Below the pieces are notes generated by a model that saw only the letters and a program-made list of their open reading frames with translations, ran no database searches and had not been told where the DNA came from. From Burkholderiales bacterium (GTDB taxonomy: Bacteria; Pseudomonadota; Gammaproteobacteria; Burkholderiales; Casimicrobiaceae): a stretch of DNA of 64,000 bases. This document shows, in pieces, positions 46,141 through 55,128 of the stretch (positions within the stretch are counted from its first letter, which is position 1; each line of letters opens with the position of its first letter). The translations under genes and the position numbers were made by a program. Location: positions 1 through 64,000 of the forward strand of contig JADYZP010000060.1 in NCBI GenBank assembly GCA_020853025.1, given 5' to 3'.

Positions 46141-46955
46141 TGTCGTTCTTTCGGTCAAAGCGGGGCAAGGCGGTCAGGCTTCCGATGTTGCGTCCGCCCG
46201 CCATCAACAGGGTCAAGGCTTTTTTTTACCCCGTGTTCTGGGGTGCGCGCAATCCCGATGCGGTCGCCGCTCATATCAGGGCGGCGGCAGATGATGTCGA
46301 GCCAGGGTCACATTTCGCCGACAACTTCTTTACCTGGGCACGCAACAATTCCATGCTGGACGACGAAGAATTCGTCAAGGCGTGGGAAGGAAACGTTGAA
46401 TCGAATGCGGACACCGCCATCGTCTGGAGACGATATATCCTGGCCTGCGCCGCCTATCACTGCGTGCAGCTCGACGGTGATTTCGTCGAGTGCGGTGCCT
46501 ATACCGGCGTGGGGGTGAAGACCGTTGTCGACTATCTGGGAGGGGAGCAATTCCCGAAGACCTTCTGGGCCTACGATCTTTTCGAGCACGACGAGGGAAT
46601 GCTGCACCATGCGATGCCGGAGCACGGTCCCACACTGGAAGCGACGGTGCGGAAAAAATTCGGGAACTACCCGCAAGTCAAAATCGTGAAGGGCACGATC
46701 CCAGAAGTGTTTCGGGAGCATTCTCCGGACACGATCGCCTACCTTCACATCGACCTCAACCAAGCCCCCGCGGAGATTGCGGCGTTGGAGGCGCTGTTCG
46801 ACCGGATCGTGCCCGGGGGCATCGTCATTCTCGACGATTACGAGTGGGCGGGCGTCTATCGCAGCCAAAAGATCGCCGAAGATCCGTGGTTCGAAGCACG
46901 GCAATACCGAGTCTTTCCGCTGCCGACCGGCCAAGGTATCGTAATCAAACGATGA
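46140..46955 (+). CDS. TylF/MacF-type class I methyltransferase-like protein
   Basis: A 271-residue protein of the TylF/MycF macrocin O-methyltransferase-like family. The SAM motif region is LDGDFVECGAYTGVGVKTVVDYL, and later FWAYDLFEHDEG, KIVKGTIPEVF and IAYLHIDLNQAPAEIAALEALFDRIVPGGIVILDDYEW, the hallmark segment with metal-binding Asp residues. Such enzymes methylate sugar hydroxyls in antibiotics and surface glycans. It is translationally coupled to the DUF2889 gene. Divergent from the TPR glycosyltransferase, it may modify sugars or glycans with it, but this is speculative. Confidence 0.8.
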   Translation: MSFFRSKRGKAVRLPMLRPPAINRVKAFFYPVFWGARNPDAVAAHIRAAADDVEPGSHFADNFFTWARNNSMLDDEEFVKAWEGNVESNADTAIVWRRYILACAAYHCVQLDGDFVECGAYTGVGVKTVVDYLGGEQFPKTFWAYDLFEHDEGMLHHAMPEHGPTLEATVRKKFGNYPQVKIVKGTIPEVFREHSPDTIAYLHIDLNQAPAEIAALEALFDRIVPGGIVILDDYEWAGVYRSQKIAEDPWFEARQYRVFPLPTGQGIVIKR

Positions 46956-47021
46956 TGCATCGGTGGCGTGCAGTATTGCGACGCTCCGGCATCAGCTATT
47001 CGAACTCAACGGGAAACCGAT

Positions 47022-48188
<1,167 letters not shown>

Positions 48189-48225
48189 GTGGAAGGGACC
48201 TGGTTGTCTGCAGGGCAAGAGCGGC

Positions 48226-48440
48226 AACTGCCGTTTGCGCGAAACATCCGCGAAGCGTCGTCCCTGCAAGAGCAGAAACCCAGAGGCGTTTGACTGGCGA
48301 TGCGAGTTGCCACTTGCGCGAAACATCCACGAATCGTCGTCCCCGCGAAAGCGGGGACCCAGCGGCGTTTGACGAGTGATGCGGGCTGCATCGCGCACAA
48401 AACATCTGCAAATCGTCGTCCCCGCGAAAGCTAACCCTCG
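48226..48440. repeat. Three tandem copies of a 79-base repeat (family B)
   Basis: Copies at 48226-48304, 48305-48383 and 48384-about 48440 (last one cut short) share GCGCGAAACATC and CGTCGTCCCCGCGAAAGC, and the first two also CCCAG-GGCGTTTGAC. The core GTCCCCGCGAAAGCGGGGAC of copy 2 is a perfect hairpin, CCCCGC-GAAA-GCGGGG. The third copy breaks off inside this hairpin, where the leader of the GIY-YIG gene begins with TAACCCTCGAG. Related cores occur at 58507 and 60686. Confidence 0.85.
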
Positions 48441-48470
48441 AGTGCACATTGATCGGGACAGTCAGGCGTC

Positions 48471-48764
48471 ATGGACAAGGCGTTCTGTGTTTACATTCTC
48501 GCCAGCGGACGCAATGGCACTCTCTACATTGGCGTAACGTCGAATCTGGTTCAGCGCGTATGGCAGCATAAAGAAAGATTTGTTGACGGGTTCACTCGCG
48601 ACTACAACGTCAAGGATCTCGTCTGGTACGAGCAACACGAGAGTGCTGAGTCGGCAATTGCGAGGGAGAAGCAGCTTAAGAAATGGAATCGTGTGTGGAA
48701 GATCCAGTTGATCGAAGCGGCCAATCCGTATTGGAACGACCTTTACCCAGAAGTGTCCGGTTGA
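48471..48764 (+). CDS. Small GIY-YIG nuclease-domain protein inserted between sucC and sucD
   Basis: A 97-residue protein that is nearly all a GIY-YIG domain of the UPF0213/YhbQ-like group. Seen: CVYILASGRNGTLYIGVTSN (Tyr-Ile and Tyr-Ile-Gly pair with the following Thr-Ser-Asn), the Arg of VQRVWQHKE, and a Glu in SAIAREKQLKKWNRVWKIQLIE that fits the metal-binding Glu position. Standalone members have unclear roles. It lies between sucC and sucD, with tandem family B repeats directly upstream and a diverged repeat pair directly downstream. That arrangement looks like an inserted unit. A candidate start is ATG 48471; an upstream ribosome-binding site is not obvious. Confidence 0.88.
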   Translation: MDKAFCVYILASGRNGTLYIGVTSNLVQRVWQHKERFVDGFTRDYNVKDLVWYEQHESAESAIAREKQLKKWNRVWKIQLIEAANPYWNDLYPEVSG

Positions 48765-48821
48765 ATGAGTGGCGACGCTTGAGATCGACCATGGGTCTGC
48801 ACTCGCGGTAACAAAGGAAAA

Positions 48822-48968
48822 GGAAACGACACCGGGCTCCCGCCGCCGACGGAAGTGTTCGAGGGCAAGCATTCGCGGGAACGGCTGAGTGGTGCGAACG
48901 GAACGACACTGGATTCCCGCCCCCGATTCAAGTATTCGAGGGCGAGCTTTTCGCGGGAACGACGGAGT
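48822..48968. repeat. Two tandem diverged repeats before sucD (family B-related)
   Basis: Segments 48822-48890 and 48900-48968 align along their length: both carry GGA(A)ACGACAC, CCCGCC-CCGA, GTTCGAGGGC or ATTCGAGGGC, AGC, TTCGCGGGAACG and GAGT. The pattern CCCGC...GCGGGAACGA forms long inverted pairings. A related sequence with CCGCCCTCGATTCGAGCATCC and GGGGCGAGCTTTCGCGGGGACGA lies at 58560-58608. Confidence 0.75.
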
Positions 48969-48980
48969 AGGGGGCGAGGC

Positions 48981-49856
48981 ATGAGCATACTGGTCAACAA
49001 GAACACCAAGGTCATCACGCAAGGCATCACCGGCAAGACCGGGCAGTTCCACACGCGGATGTGCCGCGATTACGCGAACGGCCGCGCGTGCTTCGTCGCC
49101 GGCGTGAACCCCAAGAAGCCCGGAGAGGAATTCGAGGGCATCCCGATCTATGCGACGGTGGCCGAAGCGAAGGCGGCCACCGGCGCCACCGTATCGGTGA
49201 TCTACGTGCCGCCGCCGTTCGCGGCGGCCGCGATCGACGAGGCGGTGGACGCGGGGCTCGACCTCGTCGTCTGCATCACCGAAGGCATCCCGGTGCGCGA
49301 CATGATCGCCACCCGACATCGGATGCAGGGCAAGAAGACGCTGCTGCTCGGCCCCAACTGCCCCGGCATCATCACGCCCGACGAGATCAAGATCGGCATC
49401 ATGCCCGGTCACATCCACAAGAAGGGGTGCATCGGCGTCGTCTCGCGCTCGGGAACGCTGACCTACGAGGCGGTCGGACAGATCACCGAACTGGGACTCG
49501 GCCAGTCGACTGCGGTCGGCATCGGCGGCGATCCGGTCAACGGCCTCAAGCACATCGACATCCTCAAACTCTTCAACGACGACCCCGACACCGACGCCGT
49601 CGTGATGATCGGCGAGATCGGCGGCGGCGACGAGGAAGCGGCCGCGCTGTGGGCGAAGGACCACATGAAGAAGCCGATCGTCGGCTTCATCGCCGGTGTG
49701 ACCGCGCCACCGGGCAAGCGCATGGGACATGCCGGCGCGATCATCTCCGGCGGCAAGGGCACCGCGCAGGAAAAACTTGCTGTGATGGAGGCGTCCGGCA
49801 TCAAGGTCACGCGCAATCCCGCGGAGATGGGGAAGCTTCTGAAAACGGTGTTGTGA
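48981..49856 (+). CDS. sucD: Succinate-CoA ligase (ADP-forming), alpha subunit
   Basis: A 291-residue SucD. The N-terminal Rossmann domain begins [20 protein letters not shown]; the phosphohistidine site is in the conserved GRSG-type [12 protein letters not shown] and [17 protein letters not shown], where the His of MGHAGAI is phosphorylated. Length is normal and the C-terminus ([13 protein letters not shown]) is intact. A GAGG-containing leader precedes ATG 48981. Because a repeat-bearing insertion parts it from sucC, coupling of the two must depend on read-through transcription or on a separate promoter. Part of its 3' end is duplicated directly downstream. Confidence 0.97.
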   Translation: MSILVNKNTKVITQGITGKTGQFHTRMCRDYANGRACFVAGVNPKKPGEEFEGIPIYATVAEAKAATGATVSVIYVPPPFAAAAIDEAVDAGLDLVVCITEGIPVRDMIATRHRMQGKKTLLLGPNCPGIITPDEIKIGIMPGHIHKKGCIGVVSRSGTLTYEAVGQITELGLGQSTAVGIGGDPVNGLKHIDILKLFNDDPDTDAVVMIGEIGGGDEEAAALWAKDHMKKPIVGFIAGVTAPPGKRMGHAGAIISGGKGTAQEKLAVMEASGIKVTRNPAEMGKLLKTVL

Positions 49857-50005
49857 CGCCGGGCGTAACCGCGCCGCCCGAAAAGCGCATGGGTCATGCC
49901 GGCGCGATCATCTCCGGCGGCAAGGGTATCGCGCAGGAAAAGCTCGCCGTGATGGAGGCGTCCGGCATCAAGGTCACGCGCACGATCTATCGCATCCACC
50001 AGTAA
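49857..50005 (+). pseudogene. Duplicated, diverged 3' fragment of sucD
   Basis: Bases 49857-49982 repeat sucD 49691-49815, with one indel near the left end. In the 94-base core after that point I count six differences, five of them synonymous third-base changes and one Thr to Ile. The frame reads [19 protein letters not shown] and on to KVTR, then switches to TIYRIHQ and stops at 50005. The phosphohistidine region is included but nothing upstream of it, so no functional protein is expected. The excess of silent changes suggests the copy came from another functional sucD allele and not from a fresh slip of this one. Confidence 0.85.
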
Positions 50006-50131
50006 AGCGAGAGGAATGTGGTACCAATCCACCGCCATCTCGACCGAGCGGAATCGTCGCACGATCTGGCCGTAGCCGAGCCGCAGCGGGTGCAACGGAT
50101 GTTGCGCGCGCTCAACCCCGGCGCACCGCGC

Positions 50132-50980
50132 CTACTTCGCTAGACGCTGCAGCGCAGCCTCGATTTCCGTGCGAATTTCCTCTTCGCTATTGAGCGCCGC
50201 GGTCGGGTTGGCCATCGGCGTGACGGCGTTCGTGGCCGGATCCCAGTCGACGGCGCCGTAGATCGCCGGCTTGCCGGTCTTGCGCAGAAACTGGTCATAG
50301 GCGTCGCCGCTGGAGTAGTGCCAGAACTCCCACGGGTACTCGACAAAACCTTGGTCGCGCATCAATGCGGTGATTTCGTGGCGATGCTTCTGCCCCACGT
50401 CCGAGACGAACGGCGAGTCCATCGGTGTTAATTCGGACATTTCGATGTACGGCCCGCCGCGGTCGACTTCGAGCGCGGGGTCGTCGCGACGCAGCACCGA
50501 GATGTCGATCGCGCTCCCAGACATGTGCGTGGCGAACTTCGGCACCGTGGCCACCAGTCCGGTACAGCGGCGGAACATGAATTCCGGACTCGGGACCTTG
50601 CCCTCCAGTTCCCACATCACGCGCTGGAGCACGACATCGAAAATCTTCGGCGTGCGGCCCAGGTACTTCTGGATTTCGCGGGTCCGGTAGCCGTCTTCGA
50701 CGCGCATCACCCAGCCCCGTTCATTCATCCGTTTGGCCGCGCGCAGGAAACCGGGAACCTGGCCTTCGCGCAAATAGAACAGCCGGTCCAGGTCGTTGAC
50801 ATGCCTGAGCGACGAGAATGCGACGTCGACACCGGCCTGCGCCGCCGCCTCGCGCAACGAAACGAACGGCTCACCGCATTCCACGACCGGGTACGGCAGG
50901 ATGTTTTCGAACATGAATGCGTAGGCCGCTTCGAATTGCTGCGTCCAATAGGCGCGCCGCGCCGCTTCGCCAGATTGCAT
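50132..50980 (-). CDS. D-alanyl-D-alanine dipeptidase-like peptidase (M15D, VanX/DdpX type)
   Basis: A 282-residue cytoplasmic zinc peptidase of family M15D. DGYRTREIQ with Arg99 corresponds to the transition-state Arg of VanX; HMSGSAIDISV gives the zinc ligands His152 and Asp159; and EFWHY gives catalytic Glu218 and ligand His221 (the ExWH motif). VanX hydrolyses D-Ala-D-Ala; DdpX does so for use as nutrient. There is no VanA, VanH or VanRS here. It is divergent from a TRAP transporter whose operon ends with a GntR regulator, so a catabolic function on a dipeptide-like or D-amino-acid compound is more likely than glycopeptide resistance. Confidence 0.85.
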   Translation of the reverse strand: MQSGEAARRAYWTQQFEAAYAFMFENILPYPVVECGEPFVSLREAAAQAGVDVAFSSLRHVNDLDRLFYLREGQVPGFLRAAKRMNERGWVMRVEDGYRTREIQKYLGRTPKIFDVVLQRVMWELEGKVPSPEFMFRRCTGLVATVPKFATHMSGSAIDISVLRRDDPALEVDRGGPYIEMSELTPMDSPFVSDVGQKHRHEITALMRDQGFVEYPWEFWHYSSGDAYDQFLRKTGKPAIYGAVDWDPATNAVTPMANPTAALNSEEEIRTEIEAALQRLAK

Positions 50981-50997
50981 ATCGATTCTCTGAGGTT

Positions 50998-51041
50998 TGA
51001 TATATCAGTTTATCATTGACGTGTCACAAATCGCGTACGAT
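50998..51041. promoter_or_regulatory. Divergent promoter region with TGATATATCA palindrome
   Basis: The 141-base region between the M15D gene and the TRAP operon is markedly AT-richer than its surroundings. It carries a perfect 10-base palindrome TGATATATCA (50998-51007) and a plus-strand element TTGACG (51016-51021) followed at 17 bases by GATATG. The palindrome is the natural candidate for binding of the GntR/FCD protein coded at the end of the operon. Evidence is positional. Confidence 0.5.
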
Positions 51042-51121
51042 ATGCGTTGCGTCGTGCGGGCGCCCGGATAAAGCTTCCGGTGGACCGCGCGATACCAACC
51101 CCACTTTCCGTCGGAGGAACC

Positions 51122-52105
51122 ATGACCACACAGTCGCGACGCCAACTGCTCAAGGGCGCAGCCGCCATGGCGGCGGCAACTGCATTGCCGGCATGGGCGC
51201 AGGCGCCCATCCCCATTCGCGTCGCCAATCCGGCGGCGGACGACGATCCGATCGGAGTCGCGGCCGCATTCTTCGCCAAACGCGTGGGCGAACTCGCCGG
51301 TTCCGCGGCCACAGTGCGAGTGTTTTCGCGCAGCGCGCTGGGCAATGAAAGCGTCGCGCTCGAAGGCACCATTGCCGGCAATATTGACGTCGATATCGTC
51401 AGCAACACGGTATTGAGCGGCGTGGTGCCGGAGATCAAGGTACTCGACGTGCCGTATGGATTGACCAGCACCGATCACGCGTGGAAGGTGCTTGACGGAG
51501 AGATCGGCAAGTCGTTTACCGACAAGATCCAGGCCAAGGGCCTGCGCCTTGCCGGCTGGTCATTCGCGGGTACGCGCTGCCTGATGACCCGCAGCAAGGC
51601 GGTGCGCAACCTGGCCGACATGGCGGGGATGAAGTTGCGGGTACCGGCCAACCAGACCTATTCGGATATCGCCAAGGCGTGGGGCACGATCCCCACAACC
51701 GTGCCTTGGCCAGAGACCTATCTGGCGCTCTCGCAGGGCGTGGTCGATGGTATCGAAACCGCACCCGGACCCTCGTTCGACCAGAAGCATTACGAGGTCG
51801 CCAAGTACCTGATCCGCACCGATCACCTGATCTATTTTCACATCTGGGTGATCTCGCAAAAATCGTGGCAGTCGTGGCCGGAAAAAGTGCGCGCCGCCGT
51901 CACTACCGCAGCGCACGAGGCCGCGCTACTGAACCGCAAACTGCGGCTGGAGCAGGAACGCGGCGTCTACACCGAGTTCACCAAGAAAGGGGTCACGATC
52001 ATCGAACCCAATCGCACCGAGTTCGCCGCCGCGCTACGCCCGGTGCAGGACGCGGTCGCACCGGAACTCCTGCCGATACTCCAGCGCATACGCGCCGCGG
52101 CTTGA
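51122..52105 (+). CDS. TRAP transporter substrate-binding protein (DctP family)
   Basis: A 327-residue periplasmic receptor. It has a twin-arginine-like leader (SRRQLLKGAAAMAAATALPAWAQA), then IPIRVANPAADDDPIGVAA, a middle MKLRVPANQTYSDIAKAWG with the conserved Arg that binds the carboxylate of ligands, and the ETYLALSQGVVDGIETA motif universal in DctP proteins. Ligand is unknown but should be an organic acid or zwitterion. It is followed by the small and large permease genes in the correct order. ATG 51122 is preceded by GGAGG. Confidence 0.92.
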   Translation: MTTQSRRQLLKGAAAMAAATALPAWAQAPIPIRVANPAADDDPIGVAAAFFAKRVGELAGSAATVRVFSRSALGNESVALEGTIAGNIDVDIVSNTVLSGVVPEIKVLDVPYGLTSTDHAWKVLDGEIGKSFTDKIQAKGLRLAGWSFAGTRCLMTRSKAVRNLADMAGMKLRVPANQTYSDIAKAWGTIPTTVPWPETYLALSQGVVDGIETAPGPSFDQKHYEVAKYLIRTDHLIYFHIWVISQKSWQSWPEKVRAAVTTAAHEAALLNRKLRLEQERGVYTEFTKKGVTIIEPNRTEFAAALRPVQDAVAPELLPILQRIRAAA

Positions 52106-52186
52106 AACCGGTCATGCCGCGTCCGGCTGGCCGGCCGGACGCGGCGCAACCGCGACGTCGCTGTGTATCCGTACAGTGGAGAGGCC

Positions 52187-52651
52187 GTGTTTGACGCCGC
52201 GGTCGAGCGACTGGCCAGCGCCATACGCACCTTCGCCGGCATGCTGCTTGTGGTGGTCGCCTCGGCGATGGTGGCGGTGATTCTGGGCCGCTACATCGGG
52301 TTCGCCACCGCCTGGGCCGACGAAGTCGCCCGCATCGCCTTCATCTGGTGCGCCTGTCTGGGCGCGGCATCGGGCACCCATCGGGGACTACATTTCGCCA
52401 TTACCTTGATCGCGAGCAAGCGCCAGGGCTGGGCACGCCAGGCATTGGAGACCACGACCGCACTGACCGTGATTGCGATGTGCGCGCTCTTGGCCTGGGC
52501 CACGACGCAGTCGATTCCGGTTGCCCAATTGTCCAGCCTCCCCGCGCTGGGCGTCAGCGGTGTTTGGTTTCATTCCGCCGTGACCTCGTTCGCGGTGTTG
52601 TCGGCTTTTTTCGCAACCAACCGGCTGCGCCTGATTTGGCGCCGGCCATGA
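52187..52651 (+). CDS. TRAP transporter small permease (DctQ family)
   Basis: A 154-residue membrane protein with four hydrophobic segments. ILGRYIGFATAWADEVARIAFIW and the following LGAASGTHRGLHFAITLI are the DctQ signature (WADE and an H-[LF] pair). The start is taken as GTG 52187 because GGAGAGG lies 3-8 bases upstream; GTG 52163 would lengthen it by eight residues. The preceding gap contains a family A-like palindrome GTCCGGCTGGCCGGCCGGAC (52121-52140). It lies 22 bases before the large permease. Confidence 0.87.
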   Translation: MFDAAVERLASAIRTFAGMLLVVVASAMVAVILGRYIGFATAWADEVARIAFIWCACLGAASGTHRGLHFAITLIASKRQGWARQALETTTALTVIAMCALLAWATTQSIPVAQLSSLPALGVSGVWFHSAVTSFAVLSAFFATNRLRLIWRRP

Positions 52652-52673
52652 TGCGCTAACGCGAGAGCCACGG

Positions 52674-53966
52674 ATGGAGTTGTTCGTCATCGCCACCCTG
52701 GCCGTGGTCACGCTGGCGATCGGCGTGCCGATCGGTTTCGTGATCCTGCTGACTTGCTTCCTGCTGATCTTCAACGATCCGTTCGTGAACCTGGGCGCGG
52801 TGCCCGCGATCTTCGTCCAAGGGATGGATTCGTTCATCCTGCTCTCGATTCCTCTGTTCGTACTAGTCGGCGTGATCATGAATGCCGGCGGCCTCAGCCA
52901 GCGCCTGCTCGATCTTGCCGTAGTCATGGTGGGGCACCTGCGCGCGGGTATCGCGCATGTCAACATCGTGGCCAGTATGATTTTCTCGGGCATCTCCGGA
53001 ACGACAACCTCGGACGTGGCCGGGCTCGGACGCATCGAGATCCCGATGATGGTGAAGGAGGGGTTCCGGCCCGAAACCGCGGCCGTGATCACCGCCGTCT
53101 CGGCCACCATCGGGCCGATCATCCCACCCAGCGTGCCGTTCATTCTCTACGGCGCACTTACCAGCACCTCGATCGGCAAGCTGTTCCTGGGCGGCCTGAT
53201 TCCCGGCATCCTGCTCGGGCTGTGGCTGATGGCCGTGGTCGCGTTGCTCGCGCACCGGGGCCAGATATCGTCGGCCCGGTACATGCGCGGACGCGCCTCC
53301 CTCGCCAGCATCGGCGTGGCGCTGCGTCGAAGCTTCTGGGCGCTGCTCACGCCGTTCATCCTGGTCGGGGGCATCGTCACCGGCTGGTTCACCGCGACCG
53401 AGGCCGCGGGTGTGGCCGTGGTCTACGCCATCTTGGTCACATGCTTCGTCTACCGGACGGTGAGCTTTCGTGAGCTGTTTGCGATGTTCTGTGAGTCTGC
53501 CGAGTATGTCGGCATCATCATGATGGTGGTGGCTGCGGCCAGCGTCTTCGGCTGGCTGATCATCCAGGCCGGCGCCGCCGCCTTCCTGCTGGACCTGATC
53601 CGCGCCACCGGTCAGGGACCGATGGTGACACTGATCATCATCAACCTCATCCTGCTGGTGATGGGCATGTTCGTCGAAGCGACGTCGATGATCATCCTGC
53701 TGGCGCCGATCCTGATGCCGCTGGTGCAGCAGACCGGCGTGGACCCGGTGCACTTCGGCGTGGTCTTCACGCTAAACATGATGATCGCCACCGTCACCCC
53801 GCCGATTGGCATGTGCGGCATCATCGCCTCCGATATAGCCGGCGTGTCGATGCAGAAGTTCTCGCGCGAGGTCATTCCCTACGTGCTGGCAATGATCGCG
53901 TTCCTGTTCTTCATACTTTTCTTTCCGCCCATCGTCACCTACCTTCCGAACCTGATTTTTTCGTGA
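52674..53966 (+). CDS. TRAP transporter large permease (DctM family)
   Basis: A 430-residue protein with about 12 membrane segments. It starts MELFVIATLAVVTLAIGVPIGFVILLTC, and has the conserved IPLFVLVGVIMNAGGLSQRL, GTTTSDVAGLGRIEIPMMVKEG and PPIGMCGIIASDIAG segments of DctM proteins, where conserved residues bind sodium. With DctP and DctQ it forms a complete Na+-driven importer. It ends 65 bases before the GntR gene on the same strand. Confidence 0.93.
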   Translation: MELFVIATLAVVTLAIGVPIGFVILLTCFLLIFNDPFVNLGAVPAIFVQGMDSFILLSIPLFVLVGVIMNAGGLSQRLLDLAVVMVGHLRAGIAHVNIVASMIFSGISGTTTSDVAGLGRIEIPMMVKEGFRPETAAVITAVSATIGPIIPPSVPFILYGALTSTSIGKLFLGGLIPGILLGLWLMAVVALLAHRGQISSARYMRGRASLASIGVALRRSFWALLTPFILVGGIVTGWFTATEAAGVAVVYAILVTCFVYRTVSFRELFAMFCESAEYVGIIMMVVAAASVFGWLIIQAGAAAFLLDLIRATGQGPMVTLIIINLILLVMGMFVEATSMIILLAPILMPLVQQTGVDPVHFGVVFTLNMMIATVTPPIGMCGIIASDIAGVSMQKFSREVIPYVLAMIAFLFFILFFPPIVTYLPNLIFS

Positions 53967-54031
53967 GAACAGGGAGTGCACCACCGTTCGCCGGGCCTGC
54001 GCCCCGATCGTGGCGCGGCCGAGGAGAGAGC

Positions 54032-54727
54032 ATGCGCAACACCACCATGCGCAAGTCGCTGCGCGCGCAGGCCTTCGAGGTCCTGGAGGAAATGATCGTC
54101 ACCCAGGTCCTGAAACCAGGCTCGACCATCACCGAACAACAGCTTGCAGAGCGCACCGGCATCGGCCGCACGCCGATCCGCGAAGCGTTACAGCGCATCG
54201 CGCAGGAGGGTCTGGTGTCGATCCGGCCGCGTGCGGCCATTGTCATCCTCGAAATGACGCTGGCGCGCCAGTGGCAACTGCTCGAGGCGCGCGCCGTAGT
54301 GCAGGAACTGACCGTACGCTGCGCGGCAAAACGGGCGAGTGTCGATGAGCGTGCGCGGATGCTGCAACTTGCCTCGGCGGTCCACGACGCGGCGCAGATT
54401 GGCGACAGCGCGCTTTATTTGCGCATCTCGCGCGAAATTCATAACCTGCTTTGTGAAGCGGGGCGCAACGAATTCCTGTCCGGTTTTCTGGGCAGCCTGT
54501 ACGCGCTGTCGCGCCAGTTCTACTTCAGCTGCATGGAGAACGTGAACCTGCCGGAAGCTGCCGCGACGCACGCCGCTATCCTGCGCGCGGTGGCCGCACA
54601 GGACGAGGACGCCGCGGCCAAAGCTTCGCAACGCATGATCGCCTACCTGTTCGCCTTCACGCAGGACCGGATAAGCGATGCCGGTGGGAGTAATTCAGCG
54701 ACCGGCGCCCCCGGCCCGATGGGCTGA
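54032..54727 (+). CDS. GntR-family transcriptional regulator, FCD type
   Basis: A 231-residue regulator. An N-terminal winged helix contains PGSTITEQQLAERTGIGRTPIREALQRIAQEGLVSIRP, the classical GntR core, followed by an FCD effector domain (about 90-215) with the ligand and metal His/Asp positions in HDAAQIGDSALYLRISREIHNLL and AATHAAILRAVAAQDEDAA. It is the last gene of the TRAP operon and likely represses it and the divergent M15D gene until the substrate is present. GAGGAGAGAG precedes ATG 54032. Confidence 0.9.
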   Translation: MRNTTMRKSLRAQAFEVLEEMIVTQVLKPGSTITEQQLAERTGIGRTPIREALQRIAQEGLVSIRPRAAIVILEMTLARQWQLLEARAVVQELTVRCAAKRASVDERARMLQLASAVHDAAQIGDSALYLRISREIHNLLCEAGRNEFLSGFLGSLYALSRQFYFSCMENVNLPEAAATHAAILRAVAAQDEDAAAKASQRMIAYLFAFTQDRISDAGGSNSATGAPGPMG

Positions 54728-54809
54728 AGTCCACGGCGCCTGCGCCGGCCTCACGAACATCCGATATCGACCACGAACTCCGGTGCCGCGATCGTCCGCG
54801 CGGTGCCGG

Positions 54810-55007
54810 CGGCGAGCAAGGTTAGCGGCGACGGCGGCGCATGTCACCGATCACGTCCTGCCGGACCTGCCGGTGCAGCAGTGGGTGCTGACGGTGCCGA
54901 AGCGTTTGCGCTACTTGCTGGAACGTGACGCAGCGCTCCAGGATGCCGGGTTGCGCCTGTTCCTGCGCGCCGTGGAGTCCTGCCTACGCGCGTGCAGCCC
55001 GGTCGCG
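54810..55007 (+). pseudogene. Fragment of an IS91-type (Y2) transposase
   Basis: An out-of-context open frame holds AAHVTDHVLPDLPVQQWVLT and PKRLRYLLERDAALQDAGLR, which is the conserved stretch after the zinc finger in IS91/IS801-type transposases (x-H-hydrophobic-x-D-x-V-x-P, P-V-R-Q-W-V-L-S-x-P, then L-R-x-x-hydrophobic). The upstream Cys-rich finger is degraded to SSARCRRRARLA and the catalytic part with two Tyr is missing. So this is a dead remnant, about 65 residues. It marks the left edge of the toxin-antitoxin island. The 54728-55128 gap has no other gene. Confidence 0.72.
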
Positions 55008-55063
55008 TCGACCCACGATAACCGGCCCCCGGTGCTGAGCAGGCTTCCTCTTTGTGTAATACG

Positions 55064-55101
55064 TGAAAAAAGCCCGACTTCCAGAGGACGGCGCGGGCTT
55101 T
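55064..55101 (-). terminator. Rho-independent terminator of the PemK-like toxin gene
   Basis: On the minus strand, AAGCCCG (55100-55094) pairs with CGGGCTT (55076-55070) across a 17-base loop, followed by TTTTTT. It lies 28 bases after the stop of the toxin gene. Confidence 0.75.
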
Positions 55102-55128
55102 AGGGGTGACTTCAGAAACTGCTTGGTG

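Noticed and set aside
48226..48440. Tandem repeats considered as a CRISPR array
   Set aside because: The period of 79 bases is conserved along its full length, with no alternation of constant repeats and unique spacers, and no cas genes are in the window.
50132..50980. Vancomycin-resistance gene vanX
   Set aside because: The enzyme family fits, but no ligase, dehydrogenase or VanRS genes are present and the context is catabolic, so a resistance call is not justified.
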